Below, in pieces: positions 23,199-34,567 of a stretch of DNA of 64,000 bases. The notes beneath the pieces were generated by a model, which searched no databases, was not told the origin of the DNA, and saw nothing but the letters and a program-made list of their open reading frames with translations. The stretch is from Echinarachnius parma (taxonomy: Eukaryota > Echinodermata > Echinoidea > Clypeasteroida > Echinarachniidae): assembly GCA_037951105.1 (NCBI GenBank), contig JBAMJV010007128.1, positions 55,560-119,559 of the forward strand, in the 5' to 3' direction. How positions within the stretch are numbered: the stretch's first letter is position 1; each line of letters starts with the position of its first letter. Position numbers and translations under genes: made by a program.

Positions 23199-24429
23199 CT
23201 TCATGACACTCAATTGAGTTTTGTAATATATACAAGGCATAGGTGGCTATAATTATGTTATATTCAGTTGCAATTGTTATATTAGGTGGCTATAGTTAGA
23301 TTTATTGGCTTTGATTTAATTTGGTAGTTAAAACTATGAAAATTAAAGTTAGCAACAATCCCCCTGAATTTCACTGCCCTGACTGATACCACGGCCGGAT
23401 CAAATCCGCGACCACACTGGTCCTATCGTAACACAGTGAAAACAAAGTTAAATCGTCCAAATACCGGATGTGTATTAACTTACAACATGATGAACGATTA
23501 GAAACATTTTATAATTTGTTGCATAGCGTCGGAAAGGGTGTGGACATGAGTATACGTGGCCCCTAATTTAAACATCAACTTGTCCATGCAACATGGGAAG
23601 AAGGCGGTAACATAATGTTATTTTCCCCGTACAATTGTAACTTACTGTTCATTAAATGGCTGTAATAAATATGTATAATTCTACTTCAACTTAATTTAAA
23701 TCAATGTTTTTGTAGTCTTTTCCTTTCGAAAGAAGACGGAACTTTTTGTTGCATTTTTAATGAGTCAGAATTTATTTTCAATGCATTTATCCTCTAATTA
23801 GCATGGATTCATATTCAGAACAGCAGGGGCGTTTCCACGGGGCCCTAGGGCTTGTGTCCTCACCATCAACTAACCCCCTTAAAAAAAAACATTCCGACCT
23901 CTTGTCAGTTTTACGAGTCTTAGGTTTTTTATTCAGTATTCGCTTACGCCGTTGTTCGACACAATCTGTGCGCGGTTTACGCACAGCCATGAACAAGAGT
24001 TTCAGGCCCTAACTTTTTTCAGGCACGATGTTAACTGACATTTTATTTCATTATATAAGACAATAACCTCGCAACTTTTGAAATTTGGCTTGCAAAAAGG
24101 CGGAAAGGTTTTGGGATTACTTATGTTGTAAATATTTGTTCCTGGAAGAATGAATATTGTCGGGGTTCACCTGAGGGGTACAGTGCACGTGCCCAACGGC
24201 CCCCACCCCCAGTAGCTACGCCACAGATGATACCGGACTTTTACTTTCGACGGAAGGCGGAAATATTTGGTGTATTTTGTATATACGATTTAAAATGTAG
24301 CTTAATGTTTCCTCTTCTCACCATAGACTTACGAAAATAAATTGCAAATGTTATTGAGCGTAGCCACAGGGTCGTGAGGGCTTGTGTCCTCACCCTTCAC
24401 TGCCCCAACTCTACCATACACACATTCAG
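23199..24429. other. B2 3' flank passing into an A-type upstream region
   Basis: No gene. From about 23540 it matches the sequence between A2 and A3 (from about 36290): GAAGAAGGCGG near 23590, ACTTTTACTTTCGAC, GGCGGAAATATTTG, and a GTAGCCACxGGG..TGTGTCCTCACCC block. About 23380-23430 has a weak tRNA box-B-like GCGGATTTGATCC on the minus strand. Confidence 0.6.
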
Positions 24430-25082
24430 TTTAAGTGGGGTCTGCTCGCTATACATAAGGACCGCTATTTATAAGAGTCAACTTGTCATAATACGAAATT
24501 AGGGTTGCTATTCGTAATGGACGAAGAGGGTCGCTATTCATAATACGAAACGAGGGTCGGTATTCATAATGTTAAAAAGAGGGTCGCTTTTCAAAAAACT
24601 AAATCGGTGTCGCTATTTATAATGTAAGTAAAGTGTCGCCTGTTATCATTTTATGATAGCGACCTTCGTACATTAGGAATAGCGACCCTGATAGCGTTTT
24701 ATGAATAGCGACCCTCTTCTTACATTATGAAGAGCGACCCTTATTTCGTATTTTGAGTAGTGATCCACTTCTTACACTATGAATAGCGACCCCTTCCTAT
24801 TTATTTATTTATTCATGCTTTCTTTAAAAAAATACAGGGTAGGCCGTTCAGTAAAAAAAAAATGCTTTACAGCGGCGCCCTGTGGATTATGAATAGCGAC
24901 CCCTATTAGTAGTGATCGCCCCCAAATATGAATTATTACTAGCGACCCTTTCTCGTCATTATGAAAAGCGATCCTTATGAAAACGGTCCAATGCCTTTAT
25001 GAATAGCGATCCTTTTTGTTTTATGAATAGAGGACCGTTACGTTAGTATGGGAAAATATAACGTTACGAATAGCGGTCCTTA

Positions 25083-26428
25083 CCCAGGTAGCCAGCCAAC
25101 GTTGTGTTAGCCAATTTGTTCAAAACGTTGGTCCAACGTTGATTGGCAACGTCGGACCATCAATGTTTGCGTACGCCCAAATAATGTTGGTCCAACGTTG
25201 GCACTTAACGATGGACCATTTTCGATCCAACGTTGGTCCAACAAATGTGTCCAACGACTGATGGTTTACGAGTTCCTAACGATGGGCCAACGTAAATGCG
25301 TCCAACCAAATTCCAATTCCATTTTTATTTTCAATTCATGCGAATGATCTTAAATGTTCTTCTAATTTATTGCAATTCATAATGTCTACTCTTGATACTA
25401 GTGTTTTTTGTAAATGAGTCTTTATAAAATTTAGAAAATATAGTGAATGTAAAATTTAAAAAGCTTCATTATTAGTTTTGGTAACAATTCGAATTCCGTG
25501 ATTAATATACTAATGAAATGGAAATAGAAAAAGCAATTCAATTTCTGGATGTCACTATTGATGAAGATTTGAAATAGAAGAATCATGTTAGTAATATGTT
25601 GTCTACAATCTCTAGAAATATTGTTATTATTAATAGAATAAAGGACTTTCCCCCAGAATATGTATTGATATTGTTGTATAATTTATTGATACTCCAATAT
25701 TCGAATTATTGTAATATAATTGGGGTTCATGCAACAGATATCTGTTAGATATGTTAGAATATATAAATTACAGAGAAGAGTTATTAGAATCATTACACAA
25801 TCTTCATTTATAATTGTATAAATATAATTTGGGTATTTCCATGTACTCTTACCATAATAAAATGCAACCTGTTAATTTCAATGCACTTTTTAGTCAAGAT
25901 ATTGATGTTCACTCATAAAATACAAGGACTGAATTTGATTATCGCTCGAAATATGGCCGCTCAACATTTTCTAGAATGAAAATTATTTATAGTGGACCAA
26001 TATTGTGGAACTCTTTACCATCTGAAATTAAAGAAAGCAAAACCTTGACACTTTTAAATTGAAAATTAAAGATTATTTATTGAAGTCTCTGTACATTCTT
26101 GCACATGTATAATACCATTTCGACAGGTTATCATTGGTTATGTGTTGTTCTATTATGTGTATATTGTATGTATAGATGTTTTAGATTAGTATGCATATTT
26201 TGTTGTTGTTGTCGTCTCTTGCTAGCCACGGTGTCTAGGTCGGGTTTTTTAATCAATTTAAACAAAAAATTCTTTCCATTCATTCATGTTGATGTTACGT
26301 GTTTTATGATTATTTTGTACTTTGTTGTACTTTGTTGTTTTTTAAATGAATTTCGGAAATAAAATCGAATACAATCAAATCGAATGTCCAAGGAAGTGCG
26401 TGATTCCAACGTTGTCTTGCTACCTAGG
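25083..26428. mobile_element. TA-flanked TIR element nested in the previous one
   Basis: Terminal inverted repeats are CCCAGGTAGCCAGCCAACGT on the left and CCTAGGTAGCAAGACAACGT from the right, with TA on both sides (25081-25082, 26429-26430). The left 230 bp is built of AACGTTGGTCCAACGTTG-type motifs. The interior hosts a LINE piece. Confidence 0.65.
25500..26090 (+). mobile_element. LINE reverse-transcriptase C-terminal fragment
   Basis: Translates to FLDVTIDEDLK, KNHVSNMLSTISRNIVIINR, IKDF.PEYVLILLYNLLI and YSNYCNIIG, then GPILWNSLPSEIKES. This is the usual end of a non-LTR retrotransposon ORF2. It carries several stops and lacks the catalytic part. Confidence 0.75.
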
Positions 26429-26445
26429 TAACTACCCCTTTAAGT

Positions 26446-26523
26446 ACCCCCATTGCCCCCCCCCCCCCTCCCCCGAATACCCATGATCACTACTGTCGTG
26501 CAGCGAATTTTAAAAAATGGTTA
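26446..26523. other. Short remnant of the A-unit upstream region
   Basis: CCCATGATCACTACT and TGCAGCGAATTTTAAAAA match the A3 upstream region at ~36705 and ~36925. This shows that the elements on each side are insertions. Confidence 0.6.
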
Positions 26524-26893
26524 ATACCGTAGAAACCCGCTGTGAAGCACCTATTGATGACTTGCTGCTGTCTTGTTTTTAAAGAGCGCTCCCAAACTAC
26601 GAAAGGAAGACAGTATTCAGGAATGCAAATGATGGTCATGAATAGTTGAATATTCATGAGAATAATAATGAAGGTGAATCCTATGAAAACGCCGCCAAAA
26701 ATAGACAATGTGACTGTATTTGATATGAGGTGTGTACAGTACAGGGGATCCCACCCCACGAAGCTCCTGTCCCCGTTGTTAGTGAAAATTCAAACAGATG
26801 AATCAACTCACAGGAACGAACATGAGAGGACAATTTGTAATGAATGTATATAAGGATATTTAAAATTCATATAGCGTTCAATGTAGGCCTACA

Positions 26894-27008
26894 CACGGGC
26901 GTAGACATGACATTGATACCAATTCAAGTGGGGGGGATGATCTATTCATTCATCGGATTACATCCCCCCCCCAGTTGAATAGGTATTACGTAACTCGCTA
27001 CGCCCGTG
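26894..27008. mobile_element. 115-bp hAT-like MITE
   Basis: TIR CACGGGCGTAG / CTACGCCCGTG, flanked by a perfect 8-bp duplication GGCCTACA (26886-26893, 27009-27016). Absent from the other arm of the enclosing inverted repeat, so it is younger than the arm duplication. Confidence 0.88.
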
Positions 27009-27465
27009 GGCCTACATGACCTATCAACGTTCATGCCCCCCCCCCCCCCGGTTTGTCAGGTAAACGTTTACCACCCTACACCTCTCTTGACTACATTGAT
27101 TCAGCCTATGGTATGTCCATGTTTGTTTATTGTTTTAATACAATGGTTTCCTGTTGTCTAGTTTAAAGACTCAGGAAAAGGGTAAATGTGAGTGTTTGTA
27201 ACGGTATAATAAGCTTTATTTGTACGACGCACATTCGTATTGTTCCATGCAGACCCTGCCCCAACCTTGTAAGATAATGCACCCCTTGAACAGAATAGAA
27301 GCTATTTCTGCATACATCAGAGCGCTTGACAACAGACAATGCTTGTCTGACCTTTCATAGAAAAGCCAAAACGATTACATGTGTTCTTTCGAACTTAACA
27401 AATATCACCTAATTTAGACATGGAGGTTTAGAGATATAGAACGATAAAAACCACGTAACATATAT

Positions 27466-27720
27466 GAAGTTTGTTAGTTAGCTCATCGGAAATCGAAACC
27501 CATCAACCTGGTGGAACTGGTTCGAATCTTCTTAGGTGTGCCATTTTGTTAACATTATTTTGGGAATTAAGTTCAATGTTTATATTTATATTGCGATTAA
27601 ATGTAAATTACACGTTACATTCATTTATGTTTTTGATTTTTGATTTTTTTTAAATTTTTTTTCTATTTTTTTATTTTCTATTTTTTTTATTTTCACTTGT
27701 CTGTGATTCATTCGCTGTGT
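27466..27720 (+). mobile_element. tRNA-derived SINE head with T-rich tail
   Basis: Box A-like TTAGCTCATCGG and a perfect box B GGTTCGAATC, spaced about 30-40 bp apart. They are followed by unrelated sequence and a long T-rich tract (27633-27700). It sits in the loop of the long-inverted-repeat element. The acceptor stem does not pair well, so it is not called a tRNA gene. Confidence 0.55.
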
Positions 27721-28638
27721 CATCTCTTTTCCATGATTCTTGTTTCTCATAATCATTTTTCTTGTTTCACCTTCCTGGATCTGACCCTGGTAATACGAAG
27801 CTGACACACGACACGACACAATCAGGTTATACATGTATTTGTTAAGTTTGAATGAACACACGTTATCGTTCTCGCTTCATCAAACATGCTTTCTATGAAA
27901 GGTCAGGCAAGCATTGTCTGTTGTCAAGCATTCTGGTGTATGCATAAATAGCTTTTGTTCAGTGGGTGGATGAATGATCTTGCAATGTACATGGCATAAA
28001 GTGTTACCGAAGGAGCAAGTTGTCAGTGACAACGTCGAATTTAAGGAACAATAACAATTTATGTCGTACAAACGAAGCTTATAATACCGTCACAAATACC
28101 CCCATTTACCTCTTTCCTGAGTCTTTAAACCGAACAACAGGAAACCATTGTATTGAAACAATAAACACACATACATCTAGGCCACCAGTGGCTGAATTAA
28201 TGCAACCCAGAGAGGTGTGTAAGTTGGTAAACGTTTACTTGACGAACGGGGGGGGGGGGGGGGGGGGGCAACAACGTTGATAGTACTCCATACATGTAGG
28301 CGTATATTGAAGCTTTACTGTGATTGTCTGCATTTAAGATATCCTATATACCTTCATTACAAATTGTCCTCTCATGTTCGTTCCTGTGAGTTGATTCATC
28401 TGTTTGAATCTTCACTAACAACGGGGACAGGAGCTTCGTGGGGGTGGGATCAAACACAGTCACATTGTCTATTTTAGGCGGCGTTTTTATGAGATTCACT
28501 TTCGTTATTATTCTCATGAATATTCAATTATTCATTACCCCCATTTGCATTCTTGAATAATGTCTCCCTTTCGGTGTTTGAGAGCGCTCTTTAAACACAA
28601 AACATCGATAGGTGCTTCACAGCGGGTTTCTACGGTAT

Positions 28639-29122
28639 GTTCCTTTCGCATAAACAAGCACCCCCACCCCTCCTTACAGCCATCCGCACCACCTCCCCAA
28701 CAACTGAACAAATATAGCCCATGTACTTCTACTTCTACTTCTTCTTGGGTACTCGACAGGGTCCATCAGTCAGGACGTAGAGTCGAGGGGAACCGGTGAG
28801 GTGTCCCATTAATTGCCGATTGAGGCAACTGCTCCCGCAAAGGCTCCTAGTGATGTAGAAGCCAAGATATTATTGGGGAGCGTAATACTCTGTATGGGAA
28901 GTAGACAGAAACATATTTCTACAATTATCTGCAACTTGGTTTTAAAAAATATATAAAAAAAACATGTAACTTTCCATCACCGCCTAATGTTAATAATCAC
29001 CATTATAAATCAGGGTCAATTGCAGTTTCACTGGGTGGTCTCGTACAATTAGTTACGTTTAAATGGAGATAAATAACTAATCAATCAAGATTCTGTACCG
29101 GCCCAATCATCATAGGCGTAGC
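28639..29122. other. A2 unit upstream region, part
   Basis: Aligns to 36945-37250 upstream of A3 (GTTCCT..ATAAACAAGC, CTCCCCAACAA.TGAACAAA, GGTCAATTGCAGTTTCACT). No gene. Confidence 0.6.
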
Positions 29123-30096
29123 CAGGGGCGTCGATCCTGGGGGGGGGGGGGGGGGGGGGGGCAATGGGTGCGGTCGCCCCCCCCCCCCCCCAAATGAAAA
29201 TATTGGGGGGCGAACATATCATTTCGCCCCCCCAATAATTCCGAAAATGAGGGAGACAAAATCGAGTGATATAATGCCAAAGAGGGGAAAGACACATTTA
29301 TCAATAATTAATCTTCAAAATAGCTGTGTTTTTTTGTTTGAAAAGGACTGCAAATCTCTTTTTTTTTGCCGCGCGCTTCGCGCGCATACAGTTTCTCATA
29401 TTGCAAGTTTCATTTCGGTTGCGGGAACTCACCTTTCGAAATGTGTTGGGCAGTGTAACTTCTCAAACGCACACCTCAAACGAAGTTTATTAAACCCTCA
29501 TCTATAGCACACCGTCACAGAAAATAAAATAATCTGAAATAATATATCTTTCAGTCAATTCGGTCCATATGCGCTGAACGCAAATCAAATTGGAATATCA
29601 TGTCCCCCCACATTTGAAAGTGGAGGAGATTGTCCCCCTCCCTTTGTCATTATGTATGTTTTGTTCCATACTTATATACTTCATATTACGTGAAATTTTC
29701 TGTCTCAGGTGTGCACCAAATCGCACAATTTCACGCCCAAAAATACAAAAGCTCCCTACTGTGGGAGGGGGACACCCCCTCCCACACCCTCCCCCGCTCG
29801 GTCGCTTCGCTTCCTCGCAATGTCTCCCCTCCACTTTTTAGAAGTTGTTGACGCCCTTGCTTAGTTTCATGGGAGCTCAATGCCCTAGACTATATCGATG
29901 GCTCTATAGTATACAGGATCACGTGGATCCATCTCATGCAAGGCTCAATCTTTTCCTCGCTATGCCATTTAAAAGTACGTTACGTGCAGGTTCACCATTT
30001 TATACAATTTTAACACCCATGATAGGAGTTGCAAATGTCTGAAATCTAAAAGCTTCTGGGGGCCCCCCCAATCGCAAAAACGTATCGACGCCCCTG
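29123..30096. mobile_element. Non-autonomous hAT-like element, 974 bp
   Basis: Perfect 13-bp TIR CAGGGGCGTCGAT at both ends and a perfect 8-bp duplication GGCGTAGC (29115-29122, 30097-30104). G runs follow the left TIR and C runs precede the right one. The interior at ~29700-29845 contains the reverse of the 330-bp unit found in the A1 element. No transposase. Confidence 0.9.
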
Positions 30097-30467
30097 GGCG
30101 TAGCGGAGGTGATATCGGGGCAAGGGGGAGGGGCTGCAGCACTCCTGGAGATTCGAAAACGGCTATGAGAAATATATGTCACATTCGAGCAAAAGCATGT
30201 TATATTCATGCATATATTCCGCACATTCATTAACATCAATTGAATCCCGGCGGGATCAAATGTTTTGTTGTTATTTTCTTTGCTTATTAGGTAAAAATGG
30301 GGAAGAGGGTATTCGAGCAAAAAGCCCCCATCAGTGCCATACAACACAAATTATCAAATGATCCACGCTATACATGGAAATAGGTTGGAAATTATATATT
30401 CCTTCAATTGAGTAGTTAATTATTTCACTTTCCCTGAGCGCTCACTATTATTAATCACCGTAGTAAT
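30097..30467. other. Repeat-derived flank and A2 upstream piece, no gene
   Basis: The first half continues the poly-G-type repeat into which the hAT-like element jumped. About 30420-30467 (CACTTTCCCTGAGCGCTCAC) matches ~37115-37160 upstream of A3. Confidence 0.5.
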
Positions 30468-30910
30468 GGAGCCGTCACACTATAGCCACGCTCTGCCTGC
30501 GTTCTCGTACTTATAAAAAACAAAACATTTTGATCAAAGCGCAGGGGAAGCGGCGACAAATCGAGCGATTAATGACACAATGGTAGCTCGTTCACGCTCT
30601 TGCCACGACCTGAACACGCTCTCCGTACGCTTTGGCCACGCTTTCCGAGCTATTCACTGTGCACGCTCCGTCTATCTTTAACAATAGCTCATAACAATGA
30701 GACGAGGCCATTTGCTCTACGCTCTCGACACGATCTCCACACGCTCTGGACACGCTCTCTGCGATCATAACCATGCACTACCTAGTAGTTGAACACTCAG
30801 TGCGTTTCCTGCTAGCACACTACGCATGCTCTTGGCGTAGATCTGTTTTGAAAACTGGGGTGGAGGGGATGGGGAGGGTTATTATTGTTGAATATCATTG
30901 TTATTATTAT

Positions 30911-30949
<39 letters not shown>

Positions 30950-31449
30950 GATTGTTAGTATGCAATTCAGACAAATGTAATTTGGAAACATAACTTTTGG
31001 AGAAATGGGAGTGTCTGTACCATCGATATAAAAATGTATATCGACGGTCTGTGCACGCTATTCCCCCACACCAAAGAGTAGAGGTATACACCCCCCCGGA
31101 TCTTCTCCGATGTGTATTTTATTGATGAGTGATTCAGTCTATTGATGGGGGAGCAGAGTCGACAGTCGATGCTTGAATCTGAATATTCTGGGAAACCTAA
31201 ATGCATTATAGCCCCCCCCCCCCCTTGTAATGGCAAGCAAAACAACCACAAACATCAGACTGTACTGGCGTACCCAGGTTTTTTTATGGCGAGAGGGGGG
31301 GGGGGGGTGTCTGTCATCAAATTGAGACCGAGACAACTGGTTGTGTTGGCGGGTATCGAGGACCGAGGCGGTTGGGTCGGAGATATTAATAATGTTAGTT
31401 TTCTAAACAGTGTATGAACATCGTGGTTTTGCGACCAATTTTTTTTTTT

Positions 31450-31481
<32 letters not shown>

Positions 31482-32219
31482 CATTGGGAACGTGTCGCCG
31501 AGATTTTGGACAAAACAATCATATTTTTGCGGGAAATCTGTGTTCATAATGCATACATAGTTCGTGCGTATGTCCCCATTCATTGGAGTCTCATATAATT
31601 TGTATGCCGCCATGCCACGTTTTAGCCAGAAATTGAGTTTCCCCCAAATGTACATTATTTTTGCCCGGACATGCCATTTTAAATTGTGACATCATTTTAC
31701 CTATAGTTGAAACGTGTCAAACTTCGCAATCTATAGCCTATGGCTATAGCGTCCACTAGCAGATGCTGGAATAGATCTGCAAGAATGTCTTTTGTTCAAC
31801 TTCGGAATGAATGAGAAGATTATGACACTTGTGTGAAAAGATATCCTCCCATGCATGGACCTACAATTTTGTTTTTCAACATGTCCAAAGCGAAAGGCGA
31901 GCTCCTACGTCCTGCTCTTTTGTTCATCGAGCTATTGACTGTGCATTCATGGAAGGATATCTATTGACGCATGTGAGATAATCTTCCCATTCATTGCCCA
32001 CTGCGTTGCCAATTTGCTAATTTAACTTGGACGCCGCGGGAGCGGCGCGAGAGCGGCCAAGAAAAGTGTACGATCTAAACAATAGCGAACAATGAACGCC
32101 GCTCTCCACACGACCTCCACACGCTCTCCCAACGTCCTCCCCACGCTTCCAATTTTATGAATGGGGATTAGGAGCGGCGCGAGGTCGGCGCGAGAGCGTA
32201 GCATAGTCTGACGGGGGTA
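30468..32219 (-). mobile_element. Deleted derivative of the helicase-bearing element
   Basis: The right 350 bp (about 31868-32219) is, on the minus strand, nearly identical to 48870-49222 at the start of the large element, from ATACCCCCGTCAGACTATGC to GGACATGTTGAAAAAC. The left end carries an imperfect inverted match (CCGTCACACTATAGCCACGC) and a field of CACGCTCTCC-like motifs (30470-30840). The A3 upstream region lacks it, giving an empty site. A 4-bp TAAT duplication is possible but not certain. No gene inside. Confidence 0.75.
30903..30950 (+). repeat. (ATT)n/(TAG)n microsatellite
   Basis: About four ATT units followed by about thirteen TAG units. Confidence 0.9.
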
Positions 32220-32559
32220 TTAATAACTTGACAAGTGCAGTTTCACTTGTGATCTTTGACAATAGGTGGGTTTAAAGAGAGATAATTCATTCATTAATCA
32301 AAATTCTTTGTGAGTCCGGTATGGATTCTCTACTGATTTGTATCGAGACAGATGCTCGATAAGATTGATAAACATACTTATTTTGTCACTAACGTCATAC
32401 GATAGTATATACACCAGGTGAGATACAAGAAAATAATCAGTTTTGTCGCCTTTTTACACTTTCAGCGTATGCTTTCTTTACGTACACATTGAAACTTAGC
32501 TGCTCATCATGTTTGTCTAATTCTATGTCTTCCTGTCCGTTCCCAGACGCCATAGAACT
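32220..32559 (+). promoter_or_regulatory. 5' flank of A2
   Basis: Matches the A3 5' flank in blocks: AGTGCAGTTTCACTTG and CTGCTCATCAT..TTGTCTAATT shortly before the ATG. Probable promoter/5' UTR; no TATA box is obvious. Confidence 0.45.
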
Positions 32560-34567
32560 ATGGAATTTATTTCCACCAAACCCGAACGTTTTGCAAAGAC
32601 TCGACATAAGAGTCAACTCGTCTTTTGCTTCTTCGTCAGCGCAGGGATTTGTTTCGGAGTCTTGCAAGTCTTGCCTTCGAACTCTTCGAACGATAGCGCC
32701 GAATCGAGTGAAACTTTTCTTAAGCTGACTATTTCACGAATCTCCATGGCGGTTCTTGTCATCTCTCTAGAGTCATTCATGATATGGTGTATCCGAAGAA
32801 GGAATCAGTTTCACCAGGATCAGAGAGTGTTCTGGCCATCTATCTGCGCACATTGTGCCCAAGCAGTAGGCCTTCTAGGCAGAGACGATTGTGCGAAGAC
32901 ACCCAGGTATGAATCAACCAATTCCGGAGGAAGTACGGCGATAAACGCACCATGTTCCCAGGGAATCATCACATCCACGGAAAACAGCGAGTGCAGAACG
33001 AGCGATTTTTCTCATCGTGGCCAGTATCGCAAGCCTCACACGTCACTCCTAAAAACGTACTATATTTTCGGCACTATCGCTCTCTTGAACACTCCTTTGC
33101 AACTTGTAGGTGTTATCATTTACAATTGCCTTAATCATTCTGGAGAAAATGCACTTGTGGTTGTATGTCAAGGCCTAGTGGACTTCAGTTATATCACCGT
33201 CGTTGCCTGTTCGATGGTCTTCTTCGCCTATTACTACGAGGCCGTTTTTGTTGAAGAGCCAATTTTCACATACCCTCTGGCTGTAACAACCGTTGCCAGT
33301 ATCTATCTTGTCATCGGGAAATTCCTCAATCCAGTGGCCAATGTCTTGGGCAACCATGTCAATGATCCAGGGCACATTTACAAATTGAACGGTACATTTG
33401 GGGACTTTTTGGTTTGGCATGACTCGCTTCTATTTCCCTTCTACTCTGAATGTGGCCTTATAGCGGCCGGGATTGCGTGGCAGATGTGGTCATCGATTTA
33501 CCCGCGTATGTGTTTCCGTATAAACTGCGAAGATCAAGAGTCACGGGGAAATGTGGATAACATTCCTTCCTCCTGGAGAAGAACTGATGAACTGAACAAC
33601 AAAGAACATTTTTTTAGGGGGAAAAACGTGATCGATCGAAGAAACAGTTCAGGAAGCAAAGTGAACCACCCGGGAGGGAAGCAAAGTGAACACCCCGGGG
33701 ACTTGGCGGAACAATTCGTTTGATTCAACAGAGAGACTAATCTCGAAAACTCGTAGTCAATCACTCGAGGAGCATCAGGCCCGCATATCAATGAGAATAA
33801 CAATAATACTTTGCTCTCTTGTGTGCGCCATTTACTTCGGTCTCAGTCAGTTCATTGCCCACTATGTATCGCTGACCACGTACACGAGAGCGTACCTACA
33901 GTGGTCTTTGGAAATCGCCATCACGTTGCCATTACTAGGTGTCTACCATTATCAGATGTTCATGTCCGACAGCGCCAAATACTTCTACATCAAAGCCAAT
34001 GTAGCGATTCCAGGAGGTCTACTGGGCACCAACGGCCGCATCCTCTTACCCAGTTGCGTCGGCATCTTTATGTTCTCTCTATTTCGACTCGTCGCCGCGT
34101 TGAGTGTCCTATTTCGCTCCGGCGACAACGGAGAATTGCTGACGCTCTCCATTTTTGCCGCCATCTACTCCGCCATCAGGGTCTTTGTTGTCTTGGAGAT
34201 GACGTTCTTCTTGCTCGTGGTCCAGCAGCAGAACTTGACGAGGAGAGGGGAAATAAGATGGACGCTGGTGGCTTTGACCATGACAACATCGTTTAACGCT
34301 ACTGTGTGGTTGCAACAGAGTCTTGAGATCAGCCAGTGGCCAATGCTGAGCCTCCATTACGGGAAGACTGCTGGACATATCATCGGCTTGCTCCTTGAAC
34401 CTCTGTCTAAACTGTATTGCATCCATGCCGCGATGGTTGCCTACGAGGCCTTTAAAGAGCTAGCTACTCAACCCGTTTCGTCACAGAAAAATGCACCCGA
34501 AGATGCGAGGCACATCGAAGTTATGGAGGGTGTAAAGGACGATGAAGAACCTGAGGAAAATCAGTAA
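32560..34567 (+). pseudogene. Otopetrin-like channel A2 (two open halves, one frame break)
   Basis: The first open frame (32560-33723, 387 residues) covers TM1-TM6 with FWPSICAHCA, KLNGTFGDFLVWHD and PFYSECGLIAAG. The second (to 34567) covers TM7-TM12, including LVVQQQNL, FNATVWLQQ and EPLSKLYCIHAAM. They are in different frames. The break falls in the non-conserved linker between halves, where GGAAGCAAAGTGAAC occurs twice (33652 and 33677), so replication slippage is the likely cause. All membrane segments are otherwise intact and about as conserved as in A3. It may be a recent pseudogene, a sequencing/assembly error, or two separately translated halves; the first two are likelier. The start matches A3 and has A at -3 and G at +4. 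Confidence 0.75.

Larger units (their letters stand above)
24437..26438. mobile_element. TIR element with a palindromic GACCGCTATT array (host of a nested element)
   Basis: Flanked by a 7-bp duplication TTTAAGT (24430-24436 and 26439-26445). The paralogous site at ~36670 is empty (CAGTTTAAGTACCCCC). The ends are GGGGT...TAAGGACCGCTATT in inverted orientation. From 24460 to 25080 the motif AGGGTCGCTATTCATAAT is repeated about every 35-40 bp, forward in the first third and reversed afterwards, so the strand could form a large hairpin. No gene. Confidence 0.65.
26524..28638. mobile_element. Long-inverted-repeat element (~2.1 kb)
   Basis: Arms of ~0.8 kb (26524-27408 and 27836-28638) are inverted copies starting ATACCGTAGAAACCCGCTGT. 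They differ mainly by a 123-bp MITE insertion in the left arm and by point changes. A poly-C run (27037-27049) in one arm mirrors a poly-G run (28249-28267) in the other. The paralogous A3 upstream region near 36948 (GTTTCAATGTTCCT) is the empty site. No coding capacity was recognised. Confidence 0.8.

Noticed and set aside
23803-24012. 69-codon frames on both strands at 23790-24010
   Set aside because: Overlapping frames on opposite strands in flanking DNA shared with the A3 upstream region; not conserved as coding there.
29085-31655. Proline- and glycine-rich open frames around 29100-29300 and 31255-31655
   Set aside because: They are translations of poly-G/poly-C runs in repeats.
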